Positions 34,367-43,015 of a DNA stretch of 52,998 nt are shown piece after piece. Within the stretch, counting starts at the first letter, position 1. Every line of letters starts with the position of its first letter. Under the pieces are notes generated by a model. The model had not been told where the DNA came from. It ran no database searches and saw nothing but the letters and a program-made list of their open reading frames with translations. The DNA comes from Candidatus Obscuribacter sp. (GTDB lineage Bacteria > Cyanobacteriota > Vampirovibrionia > Obscuribacterales > Obscuribacteraceae), in NCBI GenBank assembly GCA_021772135.1, contig JADYXQ010000320.1, forward strand, positions 1-52,998, read 5' to 3'. The position numbers were made by a program, and so were the translations under genes.

Positions 34367-35008
34367 ATGCTGGCATATTTAAAAGGCCAAATTGTAGTCA
34401 AAGAAATGTCCGGCGGCCCAGTAGATAGATTGGTGCTGGATGTTAACGGCGTGGGCTATGAGCTGGCTGTAGCTCATTCGACTTTGCTTTTGCTTGGCCA
34501 ACCGGGTGATACCGTCACTGTGCACACGTCGGTCGCTATTCGTGAAAACGAGTGGACGATTTTTGGTTTTCGCGATAACAGCGAGCGTCAGCTTTTCAAT
34601 CTATTGCAGTCTGTCACCGGAATCGGCCCCAAACTGGCCCTGGGTCTCGTTGGCACTCTAGGTATCGAAACTCTGGTCGAGGCTGTTTTAACCGAAAATC
34701 AAAAAATGATCTCGCAAGCGCCTGGCGTGGGCACAAAAGTAGCTCAGCGAATTATTTTAGAGTTGAAAACTAAAATCGAAGCCTTCTCGCAAACACTGGC
34801 TAATAAGACCTTTGAGCCAAGCACTTCAGGCATCGGCAAATCAGCCATCTTTGAGGAAGTGACTGAGATTCTTGGTAATCTCGGTTATACCGCCACTGAA
34901 ATTCATAGTGCTCTGAAAAAAGCAAAAGAAACCGGACTGGCTGCCGACAGCGCTGAAGAACTGGTGCGTTTCTCACTCAAACATTTGAGTGCGCCTCAGG
35001 TTGTCTGA
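34367..35008 (+). CDS. ruvA: Holliday junction DNA helicase subunit RuvA
   Basis: Binds four-way DNA junctions and loads RuvB for branch migration. 213 residues. The OB-fold N-terminal domain (MLAYLKGQIVVKEMSGGPVD, HTSVAIRENEWTIFGF) is followed by two helix-hairpin-helix motifs (VTGIGPKLALGLVG and APGVGTKVAQRIILELK) and the C-terminal RuvB-binding domain (EILGNLGYTATEIHSALKKA). Length and order are normal. The ATG 34367 start is fixed by the conserved N-terminus. ruvB and ruvC are not in the window. Confidence 0.95.
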   Translation: MLAYLKGQIVVKEMSGGPVDRLVLDVNGVGYELAVAHSTLLLLGQPGDTVTVHTSVAIRENEWTIFGFRDNSERQLFNLLQSVTGIGPKLALGLVGTLGIETLVEAVLTENQKMISQAPGVGTKVAQRIILELKTKIEAFSQTLANKTFEPSTSGIGKSAIFEEVTEILGNLGYTATEIHSALKKAKETGLAADSAEELVRFSLKHLSAPQVV

Positions 35009-35714
35009 GCCTGAGCAAACTGGGCCAAAGCCAGGCACCACCGGTAGTGTTGGTGTTAGCACAAGTAATAGCAATAACATTCTTATGCGCCTGAAAGCGG
35101 CTTTGATTTGCACACTGATTGCGGCAGTTTTTGTTTTGACTCCGCCGCTGGGTGTGGGCAAACCGCTGCCGCGCACATTTTTGCAACAGGCCCAATATAT
35201 CTTTTATGCTATCTCTCTTATTGCCGCCTTTCTTATCGGCTTCAAGCTTGACCCGGCCAAAATGGCCGCCTGGCTCAAGCCGCGCACACTGGCCCAGTGG
35301 AATGAGCGCCTCGGTTATCTCACTTATTTTAGCCTATACCTCACCAGCGCCCTTCTATGTATGCGCATGAAGCTCGCGCTCTTTGGCCCCTATGAACTGT
35401 TTTATCCCCTGGCTTATGTTGGCCTGGTGCTGACGGTTTTTGGAGCATGGCTCTTCATCAAGGGAGCGGCCGCGGACAAAGCTAAAGAAAAAGCGGGGCA
35501 AAAGCCGGCTCAAATTGCCTATCCTCATTACCTCGGTATCATAATTGGTGCTGTTGGATTGGCACTTTCTCACCTGACATGGTTTCCACTGGCAGCAATT
35601 CCAGGAATTTTGGTTTTCATGAAGTGGCGCATCGCAAAAATTGAGGGCGCTCAAGAACGCCTGCCTGACCAAGTTCCAGCGCCTCGGTTTAAAATTATTC
35701 CTTTTGTTTTTTAG
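34989..35714 (+). CDS. Hypothetical membrane protein, possibly methyltransferase-like
   Basis: 241 residues from GTG 34989, overlapping ruvA by 20 bases. Other starts are TTG 35001 and ATG 35085; none has a good ribosome site. There are about five membrane segments: ALICTLIAAVFVLTPPLGVG, FYAISLIAAFLIGFKLD, LTYFSLYLTSALLCMRMKLA, LAYVGLVLTVFGAWLFIKGA and YLGIIIGAVGLALSHLTW. The C-terminal part (YPHYLGIIIGAVGLAL ... KWRIAKIEGAQERL) resembles by eye the end of isoprenylcysteine/phospholipid methyltransferase-type membrane proteins, but the catalytic residues are not clear. The first 32 residues are soluble and Ser/Thr-rich. Function is unknown. Confidence 0.6.
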   Translation: MRLRLSEPEQTGPKPGTTGSVGVSTSNSNNILMRLKAALICTLIAAVFVLTPPLGVGKPLPRTFLQQAQYIFYAISLIAAFLIGFKLDPAKMAAWLKPRTLAQWNERLGYLTYFSLYLTSALLCMRMKLALFGPYELFYPLAYVGLVLTVFGAWLFIKGAAADKAKEKAGQKPAQIAYPHYLGIIIGAVGLALSHLTWFPLAAIPGILVFMKWRIAKIEGAQERLPDQVPAPRFKIIPFVF

Positions 35715-35766
35715 AGCAAAAGCGTGATGGTTAGCGTTTCTTTATCTCTACATTAAATGTCAAGCA

Positions 35767-35794
35767 TTGCTTCCTCTTGATATGGCCTTACAAT
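35767..35794 (+). promoter_or_regulatory. Probable promoter of the 71-residue protein gene
   Basis: TTGCTT at 35767-35772 and TACAAT at 35789-35794, 16 bases apart. The leader to ATG 35952 would be about 150 bases; AAGGAGAG at 35937-35944 is the ribosome site. Confidence 0.4.
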
Positions 35795-35951
35795 CGAAAC
35801 AAGGACAAGCGGATTCACTCCTGATGCATGGCTTCAAAAGGACGCTGAATAACTGTTTAGACGCTTGAAAGAGAACTTCCGCTCTACGTATATGTGTTGC
35901 GTATCGGCGGTACGAATTTCCCCTGGTTGGCCTGTAAGGAGAGCAATTAAA

Positions 35952-36167
35952 ATGAACGAGACTACCCTCTCAAATGATGAAAGACGATGCCTACAGATGT
36001 GGTTCAGGCAAGCAATTGCCAAACTTGAACTGGAGGAAGTGACTGACGTGATGTTGAAAGAATATCCGGTCGAAGCTGACGCCCAGGGCGCCCACCGCAC
36101 AACAACCTCGCGCAGACGAGTATCCCGCTCTAGACTTACTTCTCATTTGAAGGAGTTGATAGTCTAA
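35952..36167 (+). CDS. Small basic protein, unknown
   Basis: 71 residues from ATG 35952. The frame is open back to 35865, but AAGGAGAG at 35937-35944 fixes the start. The N-terminal half is helical and acidic (SNDERRCLQMWFRQAIAKLE), the C-terminal half strongly basic (TTSRRRVSRSRLTSHLKELI). No family is recognised. It has its own promoter candidate and a perfect 14-base-pair terminator hairpin 28 bases after the stop, so it looks like an independent, well-defined gene. Binding to nucleic acid is a guess from charge. Confidence 0.55.
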   Translation: MNETTLSNDERRCLQMWFRQAIAKLELEEVTDVMLKEYPVEADAQGAHRTTTSRRRVSRSRLTSHLKELIV

Positions 36168-36194
36168 AAGCTATTTTCAGGCCAATAAGCTTTT

Positions 36195-36224
36195 AGAACA
36201 GGAAGGCTCCAGCCTTCCTGTTCT
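36195..36224 (+). terminator. Terminator hairpin after the 71-residue gene
   Basis: AGAACAGGAAGGCT at 36195-36208 pairs perfectly with AGCCTTCCTGTTCT at 36211-36224 with a 2-base loop, followed by a mixed T-rich tail. A 14-base-pair stem, unlike the GGATCGATATCGATCC family. The rest of the gap to dnaE shows no clear element. Confidence 0.6.
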
Positions 36225-36381
36225 GTTCTGGCTTTAAATTTTGAGAAAATCGGCAAATATTGGCAAAGATATTGAACTTTTGGCTTTGGTTGGACGTAGT
36301 AATAAGAGGGAATTACTTAGAATTAGAGTGGCTGAGTGAAAAATCTCAGTCAAGCGCTATTTGGCATTGCCGGGAGCTGTT

Positions 36382-39300
36382 ATGAGTCCTCGTCCGTACG
36401 TACCACTGCACCTGCACACCGAATATAGTCTGCTCGATGGCGCCACCATGATTAAGGATCTGGTGAAGAAAGCCAAGGCCGAAAATATGCCGGCAGTAGC
36501 GATTACTGATCATGGTGTCATGTACGGTGCTGTTGAGCTGACAAAAAAGTGTCAGGAAGTAGGCGGCCTCAAACCAATCATTGGTTGCGAAGCATACATT
36601 ATCGATGGTGACATCAAAGACAAATCGGCCAAGCAACCGCTCTATCACCTGACTATGCTCTCGCGCAATAAAGAAGGTTATCGCAATCTGGTGCGCTTAA
36701 ATTCACGGGCGCACTTGCAGGGTTTTTATTACAAACCACGCATCAATAAAGAGATGCTTGAGGCGCAAAAAGATGGCTTGATCATTCTTTCAGGCTGTCT
36801 AGGAGCCGAGCTTTGCCAGCACCTGCTCAAAGATGATTACAAAAAAGCTTTAGAAGTAGCCGACTGGTATAAACAAACATTCGGCGAAAACTATTACATT
36901 GAAATACAAGATCACGGCATGCCCGAAGACCGCAAAGTCAACCGCGCTCTTGTGCAAATTGCCCGTGAGTTGAAAATCAAATTGACTTGCACCAACGACA
37001 GCCACTTCACTAATAAGCAAGACGCCAAGGCGCATGATTGCCTGCTTTGCATTCAGATGGGCAAAAACGTCACCGACTCTAACCGCATGAAATTTACCGG
37101 TTGGGAGTACATCAAAAACGGCGACGAGATGGCTTATCTTTTTCGCGATCACCTCGATACTGAAATTATCGAGGAGTCGATTTTAAGCACCCTTGAAATT
37201 GCCGACAAAGTCGAGATGGTTAAGTTAGCCAGCGAGCCGCGCTTGCCTAATTTTGAAGTGCCTCAGGGTCACACTGCCGAAAGCTATCTCAATCGCCTGG
37301 TCTTCGACGGCCTGAGAGAGCGCTTTCCCGAGTGGAGTCAAGAAATTGAAGATCGTGCTTTTCGCGAACTGAAAGTAATCGAAGACATGAATTTTGCTTC
37401 GTACTTTTTAATCGTTGCCGACTTCATTGATTACGCCCGCAAAAAAGACATTCCTGTTGGCCCTGGTCGAGGTTCAGCAGCGGGCTCCATTGTCGCCTAT
37501 GCTCTCGGTATCACCAATATCGATCCACTGCGCTACAACTTACTCTTTGAGCGCTTCTTGAACCCAGAGCGTAAGAGTATGCCCGACATCGATACCGACT
37601 TTTGTATCGAACGCCGTGGCGAAGTAATTAAGTATTGCGCCGAAAAATACGGCGAAGACAGAGTGGCGCAGATCATCACTTTTAACCGCATGACCTCGAA
37701 GGCCGTAATCAAAGATGTGGCCAGGGTATTGGAATTTCCTTTCGGCGAATCGAATAAACTGGCCAAAATGGTACCGGTGGTGCGCGGTAAGCCAACTCCT
37801 CTTGATGAAATGGTAGAGGAGCACCCGGAGTTTAAAAAGGTCTACCAGACTGATGATTATGCCAAGCAAGTAATTGATCTGGCGCGCAAACTGGAAGGCT
37901 GCAACAAAACCTTTGGTATGCACGCCGCCGGCGTTGTCATTTCAGATGTGCCGATGGAAGAAATGATTCCACTGCAAAGAAACAATGACGGCACCATCAT
38001 CGCTCAGTACTACATGGAAGACGCAGCCTACGTCGGTCTTGTGAAGATGGACTTCCTTGGTCTGCGCAACTTGACCATGATCGATAAAGCTTGCAAGCGT
38101 ATTAAAGAAGTGCGCGGCATCGAGATTATTCCAGACAAAATTCCGCTCGATGACGAAAAAACTTTCCAGACAATTTCAAATGGAGATTTAGCCGGTGTCT
38201 TTCAGCTAGAAACATCCGCCGGTATGAAACAAGTGGCGCGCGACATGCGCCCATCTAATATGGAAGACATTTCTGCTCTGATCGCTCTTTATCGACCTGG
38301 CCCACTCGATTCAGGCATGATCGATAAATTCATCGATTGCAAACACGGCAAAACCAAAATTACATATCAAACGCCTCTGCTTGAGACCATTCTCAAACCT
38401 ACTTATGGTCAGATTGTTTATCAAGAACAGATCATGCAAATCGCTCAGGTGCTTGGTGGCTACAGCCTTGGCCAGGCAGATCTGCTGAGACGGGCTATGG
38501 GTAAAAAGCTGCCTGCCGAAATGGAGAAGCAGCGTGCTTTGTTTGTGGAAGGTTGCGCCAAAAATTCGGTCAGCCCGGAAATCGCCAACAATCTTTTCGA
38601 CATCATGGTGCAATTTGCCGAGTACTGCTTTAACAAATCACACAGCGCAGCCTATGGCGTAGTCACTTATCAAACCGCCTATTTGAAAACACACTATCCT
38701 GTGGAATACATGGCGGCGGTGCTTTCATCAGTGTCGTCAGATACCGACAAAGTGCAAGGCTACATTGCCGAATGTCAGGCCATGAATATCGACATTCTGC
38801 CGCCAGATATGAACGTCTCGGGATCTGACTTCACCTCAGATGGTGGCGCTATTCGCTTTGGTCTTTCTGCCACCAAAGGCCTCGGTGATGCCGCTGTACA
38901 AGCCATTGTTGCTGAAAGAGAACGGGGCGGCATCTTTGCCACCATGCAAGATTTTCTTGACCGTATCGACTTGCGCCTGGTCAATAAAAAGTCACTAGAA
39001 TCTTTGATCAAATCGGGAGCCTGCGTCGGCCTCGGTATGAGCCGCAAGCAAGCTCTGACCAATCTTGATTCGCTGGTAGATGCCGCCAACCGTAGGCAGA
39101 CTTCCAAAAACACCGGGCAAATTAGTTTGTTCAGCCTGGGCGAATCGCAGGGAATCAATTTAGAGACGCCTATGGTTGGCGATCCTTCTGAGTTTGGTGA
39201 AGGCGAGCTGCAAACCATGGAGCACGAGCTGCTGGGATTTTACGTCACCAGCCATCCGCTTAAGCGTATTGCCAATCGTTTGCGGTATCTGACCACTCAC

Positions 39301-39828
39301 TCGGTTAAAGAGATGAAAGAGTCGCCAGATGGCACCACTGTCATTCTCGGTGGCCTGGCTAATTCCATTGAGAAAAAACTGACCAAGCAGAACAAACTGC
39401 TCTGCATCATTCACCTGGAAGACCTGACCGGCAAGGCTGAAATTGTTCTATATAGCGAAGCGCTGGAGAAAGTTTCTTCTGACGTGCTTTTGCCTCAGTC
39501 GCTGCTGCTTGTAAAAGGCAAGGTGAAGAAGAACGACGAGAGCACTTCAGTGATGGGCTCCAGTATTCGTCGCATCGGTGACGCGTCTATGGTTGACGTT
39601 ATCTTCAGTACCAATCAGTCGTTCTCCGACTTGCACAGACTGAAAGATTTGCTGATTTTGCACAAAGGCGAAGATCCGGTTTTGCTGCACTTCCCTCAAG
39701 GCAAGCGCTCCTCGGCCATTCTCGTTGGCGCGCAGTTCTGGGTAGATGCGGCCTCCAGTCTGCCCGCCGCCATCGAAACCAACTTTGCCGAAACGGTCAA
39801 AGTGCGCGTCAACAAGATCCATATCTAG
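36382..39828 (+). CDS. dnaE: DNA polymerase III alpha subunit
   Basis: Replicative polymerase. 1148 residues from ATG 36382 (GGGAG at 36371-36375); the frame is open back to 36361 but the conserved start is MSPRPYVPLHLHTEYSLLDG. The PHP domain is N-terminal. The polymerase core has PVGPGRGSAAGSIVAYALGI and MPDIDTDF with catalytic Asp402 and Asp404, then the fingers (GMHAAGVVI, IALYRPGPLDSGMID, ADLLRRAMGKKLPAEM, AEYCFNKSHSAAYGVVTYQ), helix-hairpin-helix (FLDRIDLRLVNKKSLESLIK) and OB domain. No intein is seen, although cyanobacterial dnaE often contains one. No split either. The 1148-residue length is normal. Confidence 0.96.
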   Translation: MSPRPYVPLHLHTEYSLLDGATMIKDLVKKAKAENMPAVAITDHGVMYGAVELTKKCQEVGGLKPIIGCEAYIIDGDIKDKSAKQPLYHLTMLSRNKEGYRNLVRLNSRAHLQGFYYKPRINKEMLEAQKDGLIILSGCLGAELCQHLLKDDYKKALEVADWYKQTFGENYYIEIQDHGMPEDRKVNRALVQIARELKIKLTCTNDSHFTNKQDAKAHDCLLCIQMGKNVTDSNRMKFTGWEYIKNGDEMAYLFRDHLDTEIIEESILSTLEIADKVEMVKLASEPRLPNFEVPQGHTAESYLNRLVFDGLRERFPEWSQEIEDRAFRELKVIEDMNFASYFLIVADFIDYARKKDIPVGPGRGSAAGSIVAYALGITNIDPLRYNLLFERFLNPERKSMPDIDTDFCIERRGEVIKYCAEKYGEDRVAQIITFNRMTSKAVIKDVARVLEFPFGESNKLAKMVPVVRGKPTPLDEMVEEHPEFKKVYQTDDYAKQVIDLARKLEGCNKTFGMHAAGVVISDVPMEEMIPLQRNNDGTIIAQYYMEDAAYVGLVKMDFLGLRNLTMIDKACKRIKEVRGIEIIPDKIPLDDEKTFQTISNGDLAGVFQLETSAGMKQVARDMRPSNMEDISALIALYRPGPLDSGMIDKFIDCKHGKTKITYQTPLLETILKPTYGQIVYQEQIMQIAQVLGGYSLGQADLLRRAMGKKLPAEMEKQRALFVEGCAKNSVSPEIANNLFDIMVQFAEYCFNKSHSAAYGVVTYQTAYLKTHYPVEYMAAVLSSVSSDTDKVQGYIAECQAMNIDILPPDMNVSGSDFTSDGGAIRFGLSATKGLGDAAVQAIVAERERGGIFATMQDFLDRIDLRLVNKKSLESLIKSGACVGLGMSRKQALTNLDSLVDAANRRQTSKNTGQISLFSLGESQGINLETPMVGDPSEFGEGELQTMEHELLGFYVTSHPLKRIANRLRYLTTHSVKEMKESPDGTTVILGGLANSIEKKLTKQNKLLCIIHLEDLTGKAEIVLYSEALEKVSSDVLLPQSLLLVKGKVKKNDESTSVMGSSIRRIGDASMVDVIFSTNQSFSDLHRLKDLLILHKGEDPVLLHFPQGKRSSAILVGAQFWVDAASSLPAAIETNFAETVKVRVNKIHI

Positions 39829-39890
39829 CTTGGCCCAGCCTGAGTCTGAAGCAAAGTAAAGAGCAAGTTCGCCCCTTAAGAGCAATTTTG

Positions 39891-39918
39891 TTTACAGCCG
39901 GAACATTTCCTGTAGAAT
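39891..39918 (+). promoter_or_regulatory. Probable promoter of speD
   Basis: TTTACA at 39891-39896 and TAGAAT at 39913-39918, 16 bases apart. Transcription would begin near 39925, giving a leader of about 215 bases before speD. Confidence 0.5.
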
Positions 39919-39951
39919 ACGTCTTTCGATCTATCTTCATTATGGAGGTTG

Positions 39952-40005
39952 ATGCACCACACAACGCCCAACTCCCAGGCCCTGTCTAATCTTAATCTGG
40001 TGTAG
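39952..40005 (+). CDS. 17-codon leader reading frame upstream of speD
   Basis: ATG 39952 to TAG 40003-40005, with a strong ribosome site (GGAGGT at 39944-39949, 2 bases before the start). It encodes MHHTTPNSQALSNLNLV. It lies inside the speD leader, about 135 bases before the speD start. Short upstream peptides control S-adenosylmethionine decarboxylase in eukaryotes. Whether this one does so here is unknown, but the ribosome site is better than chance would give. Confidence 0.45.
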   Translation: MHHTTPNSQALSNLNLV

Positions 40006-40106
40006 ATAAGCGTTTCGTGTACCCCGCAGGAAAGAGAATATAAAGCAAAAGCCAAGGCTCCCGCTTCTTAAACAACTTCCTGAACTTCTCGGATACCAAT
40101 TTCATT

Positions 40107-40125
40107 GCTGCTCACCTAGAGCAGC
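40107..40125 (+). promoter_or_regulatory. Hairpin just before the speD ribosome site
   Basis: GCTGCTC at 40107-40113 pairs with GAGCAGC at 40119-40125 (7 base pairs, 5-base loop). The ribosome site AAGGGGGAAG begins 3 bases later. Other parts of 39829-40141 show no recognised riboswitch. Confidence 0.35.
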
Positions 40126-40141
40126 CCAAGGGGGAAGAAAC

Positions 40142-40570
40142 ATGTTTGGACCACATTTGATCCTTGAAGCTTATGGCTGCCCAAAAGAACTTTTGGCTGA
40201 CATGACACTAATGAGTCAAGCTCTTGATGCTTATCCAGCAAAGCTTGATATGACTAAGATTATGCCGCCTTACGTCTTTACCTATCACGGTGCTGTAGAA
40301 GACGATTGGGGAGTAAGCGGAGTAGTGTTGATCGCCGAATCACATATCTCGATTCACTCTTTCCCAGAAAAAGGTTTCGCTACACTCGACATTTTCTCTT
40401 GTCGTGATTTCAACGTAGACGATGCCATTGAATACTTCGCTCAAATTTTCAAGCCCGAAAGTTATGAGAAACAAGTATTGATGAGAGGACGCGAATTCCC
40501 ACGCAGTCTGCCTAAAGCCGCAACTATTGTTCAGGCTGAAAGAGAGAGACTGAGCGTAAACGCAGTCTAA
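40142..40570 (+). CDS. speD: S-adenosylmethionine decarboxylase proenzyme
   Basis: Makes decarboxylated AdoMet, the aminopropyl donor for spermidine. The 142-residue protein is the small prokaryotic form that cuts itself at Glu66-Ser67 (ESHISIHSFPEKGFATLDIF) to create the pyruvoyl group on Ser67. Cys87 (FSCRD) is the proton donor in the family. The start ATG 40142 has AAGGGGGAAG at 40128-40137. The leader contains a 17-codon frame and a hairpin. No speE (aminopropyltransferase) or arginine decarboxylase gene lies in the window. Confidence 0.94.
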   Translation: MFGPHLILEAYGCPKELLADMTLMSQALDAYPAKLDMTKIMPPYVFTYHGAVEDDWGVSGVVLIAESHISIHSFPEKGFATLDIFSCRDFNVDDAIEYFAQIFKPESYEKQVLMRGREFPRSLPKAATIVQAERERLSVNAV

Positions 40571-40619
40571 GCTGCAAGCGCTAATTGATTTGTTCATTCA
40601 AACTGAGCGTTCAAATTGT

Positions 40620-40650
40620 ACCGGCCGAGCAATCGGCCGGTTTCTTTTTA
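40620..40650 (+). terminator. Rho-independent terminator of speD
   Basis: ACCGGCCGA at 40620-40628 pairs with TCGGCCGGT at 40633-40641 (9 pairs, 4-base loop), followed by TTCTTTTT. It also lies at the stop (40648) of the minus-strand dehydratase gene. Confidence 0.85.
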
Positions 40651-41625
40651 GGCCGAAATAATGCGAGAGTAGACCGCTGCCTCAACATTGCCGCCGCTGA
40701 CTACAAGCAGTGGTTTGTACCTGGGTGAGTGCAGCATCAACATACTGTCTTGGTCCTGGCCAATCAGTGCCGCCAGCGCCAGAGCGCCCGTGGGCTCGCA
40801 TTTGAGCTGGTTGAGAAAGAGCCGCCGCACAGCCTCTTCAATTTCGCTCTCGCTGGCCACCATGACGCCAGATAGACCGGTTTTTAAAATCTCAAAATTG
40901 TGCTTGCCTAGAGCGAGGGTGCGGGCGCCATCAGCGATGGTGGCAGGCTCAAAATCGTTGGCGATAATTTTGCCGGCAGCCAGTGAACGCCGACCGTCAT
41001 CACCAAGTGCCGGCTCAGCAGCGAAGACCTCTAGTTTAGAGCCTTTCGCCCGCAAGCCCTGAATGATTCCAGCAGTGAGACCGCCACCACCCATAGGGGC
41101 AACCACACAGTTAAAATCATACTGGCCGCTCTTCTCAAGCTCGGCAATTTCTTCACCTAACGTTGAGTTGCCGGCAATGACACGCAGGTCGTCGTAGGCA
41201 CTGAGCACATCAACGTCGTCTATTTGAGCGCCCAGCTCAGCCACTCTTTGAGCACGGCTGACCACGCTCACATCTACAAGCTCGACGCTGGCGCCAAAAC
41301 TTTTTACCGCGGCCACTTTTACCGCCGACGATTGATGCGGCATCACGACAGTGCAGCTCTTGTTGAGCAGGCTGCAAGAATAAGCCAGGGCGGCGCCGAA
41401 ATTGCCGGAAGAGGCGGTCAATAGATGACTGCTGTTACTTGAGAGTGCGGCACAGTATGCCGCGCGAAACTTGAAAGAGCCAGTATGCTGGAATGTTTCG
41501 CTGGCGATGAGCAGCGGCCGGCCCAGTTGCTTTCGCAAGGCCAGCGGGGCAATTAGCGTTGTGGCGCGCACGGTTTGCCGTACACGCCACATATTGCTTT
41601 CTATTTCAGTATTGCTTTGAGCCAA
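40648..41625 (-). CDS. PLP-dependent threonine/serine dehydratase-like enzyme
   Basis: 325 residues, fold type II PLP enzyme. The PLP lysine lies in GSFKFRAAY near residue 51, the phosphate-binding loop is VAPMGGGGLTAGI, and SSGNFGAALAYS is the substrate loop; these match the threonine/serine dehydratase (IlvA/TdcB, serine racemase) family. There is no C-terminal ACT regulatory domain, so it is a short, catabolic-type enzyme rather than feedback-regulated IlvA. Which substrate it uses cannot be told. It starts at ATG 41625, 2 bases after the secreted-protein gene, with which it is probably co-transcribed. Confidence 0.82.
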   Translation of the reverse strand: MAQSNTEIESNMWRVRQTVRATTLIAPLALRKQLGRPLLIASETFQHTGSFKFRAAYCAALSSNSSHLLTASSGNFGAALAYSCSLLNKSCTVVMPHQSSAVKVAAVKSFGASVELVDVSVVSRAQRVAELGAQIDDVDVLSAYDDLRVIAGNSTLGEEIAELEKSGQYDFNCVVAPMGGGGLTAGIIQGLRAKGSKLEVFAAEPALGDDGRRSLAAGKIIANDFEPATIADGARTLALGKHNFEILKTGLSGVMVASESEIEEAVRRLFLNQLKCEPTGALALAALIGQDQDSMLMLHSPRYKPLLVVSGGNVEAAVYSRIISA

Positions 41626-41627
41626 GA

Positions 41628-42788
41628 CTAAAGAGTGTTCTGTTTTTTACCGGCGACTTTCTTTGCAAAAGGATTGAGATTGAATTTCGGTAAAGACAAT
41701 CCACCTTTTTTGCCTCTTTTAGAGTCAGGCACCAGTTCGTCATTCACGCCCAGTGGAACGTTAGCTGCAGCTGTCTTAGGCGCGGGATTCGATTCTTGCA
41801 CCAGATCATCTGGTTGAGCGATGGCGGTTCTGCTTTCAGCGGCCAGACCATCTGGTTGCGAAAGGGCTGATGGAGCTGAAGCTTTAGCTTTTGGCGCTTT
41901 AGCCGCTAGCTTGGCTTTGGTCTCGGCGCTTTGTTTAGGGAATGGTTGAGGCAGACCGTTGTTGGCCACCCGGCTTTCACCTTTTTTGAATAGATGAGGC
42001 ATGTGGGCCATTTTACCCATGCTGCTACCGCCGTCTTTGATTTTCTCGCCGGTGGCTTTAAAGCCATGACCGACCATAGAAGCACCTTTAGCGAAGAAGC
42101 CGCCGGACGCTTTTGCACCGCTGGCGATGCCGCTGCCGATTTTCTTGCTACCGTTGACCATGCCGCTTGTGGTGTTTTTAAGAGTCTTGGTGTACACATT
42201 GCCATCGTTTGAAGGAGCGGCGGCGGTCTTGGTTGTTTCAACTACTACAGTTTCCTTTGCCACTGCAGTTTCTTTGGCTACTGGAGTTTCAGGTTCTAGA
42301 TCACTTAGAACACTGTCTTTTTGAGGAGCTGCTTTTTGAGCTTTGGCTACTTTTACTTCAGGTTCGCTCTTTTCAGATTTTTTACCGAAGCCGGGCAAAC
42401 CTACTTTTGGCATGCTGATGTTAGGCATACCGAAACCGAATACTTTGCCGCCTTTGCCCGGTGCAGAGCTTTTAGACTCGGCGATATCGTTGCCTTTGAC
42501 CACTTTCCCGTTGCCGCCGCCTGGAGCAGTGACATAAGTAGTCGGGCTCAAAGTTGCGTCTTCCACCACTGTGGAGCTGTTTAATTGAGCAGCGTGAATC
42601 GGTGGCAGACCCTTTTTGGCTCTGGCCTTATTGGTTTTTGCTTCGATTTCTTTAGCCGTGGGTGCTTGAACGCCGCTATACGGATCGAGCATGGAAGTGG
42701 GGCCGGCCATGGCTGCACTCGTGCCTGCTATTAATAGACAGACCAGGCATACGGGTACGTACCGTTTTGAAGCTGTCATCAGTGCCAT
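41628..42788 (-). CDS. Secreted low-complexity protein, unknown
   Basis: 386 residues from ATG 42788 or 42776 (MTASKRY). The N-terminus is a signal peptide (VPVCLVCLLIAGTSAAMA) with a likely cut after AMA, before GPTSMLDPYSG. The rest is Ala/Lys/Pro/Gly-rich and probably disordered, with repeated phrases such as GFGMPNISMPKVGLPGFGKK, VAKETAVAKETVVVE and GKKGGLSLPKFNLNPFAKK. No enzyme motif or repeat domain is recognised. It could coat or link cell-wall material; this is a guess from composition. The dehydratase gene follows after 2 bases. Confidence 0.6.
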   Translation of the reverse strand: MALMTASKRYVPVCLVCLLIAGTSAAMAGPTSMLDPYSGVQAPTAKEIEAKTNKARAKKGLPPIHAAQLNSSTVVEDATLSPTTYVTAPGGGNGKVVKGNDIAESKSSAPGKGGKVFGFGMPNISMPKVGLPGFGKKSEKSEPEVKVAKAQKAAPQKDSVLSDLEPETPVAKETAVAKETVVVETTKTAAAPSNDGNVYTKTLKNTTSGMVNGSKKIGSGIASGAKASGGFFAKGASMVGHGFKATGEKIKDGGSSMGKMAHMPHLFKKGESRVANNGLPQPFPKQSAETKAKLAAKAPKAKASAPSALSQPDGLAAESRTAIAQPDDLVQESNPAPKTAAANVPLGVNDELVPDSKRGKKGGLSLPKFNLNPFAKKVAGKKQNTL

Positions 42789-42857
42789 TCTCCCTGTGAG
42801 CGGAATTCCAATCTAATCGATGGTAACTGAGAAGTTATAGCACATAAGTTCTGGTAG

Positions 42858-42871
42858 TAAGGAGCTCCTTA
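42858..42871. other. 14-base palindrome upstream of the secreted-protein gene
   Basis: TAAGGAGCTCCTTA is a perfect palindrome about 70 bases upstream of the minus-strand start. Next to it GGGCC...GGCCC (42873-42889) forms a second short stem. Possible operator or attenuator; no further support. Confidence 0.25.
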
Positions 42872-42953
42872 AGGGCCGCTAATTGGCCCCCTTGGGTAAA
42901 TTACAAGGGGATCGGGTTTTATTAAAATACCTACGGTTTGAAGTTCAAATGTT

Positions 42954-42959
42954 TATAAT
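42954..42959 (+). promoter_or_regulatory. Consensus -10 for the 42-residue protein gene
   Basis: TATAAT at 42954-42959; the -35 is poor. An inverted repeat TTTGAA/TTCAAA (42937-42949) overlaps the -35 region and GTTCAAA recurs just downstream, which could be an activator site. Confidence 0.3.
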
Positions 42960-43015
42960 TTCAGTTCAAAGGTATTATTGGATATAGATGGATCAGTCTT
43001 TTGTGAGCTAATTAG

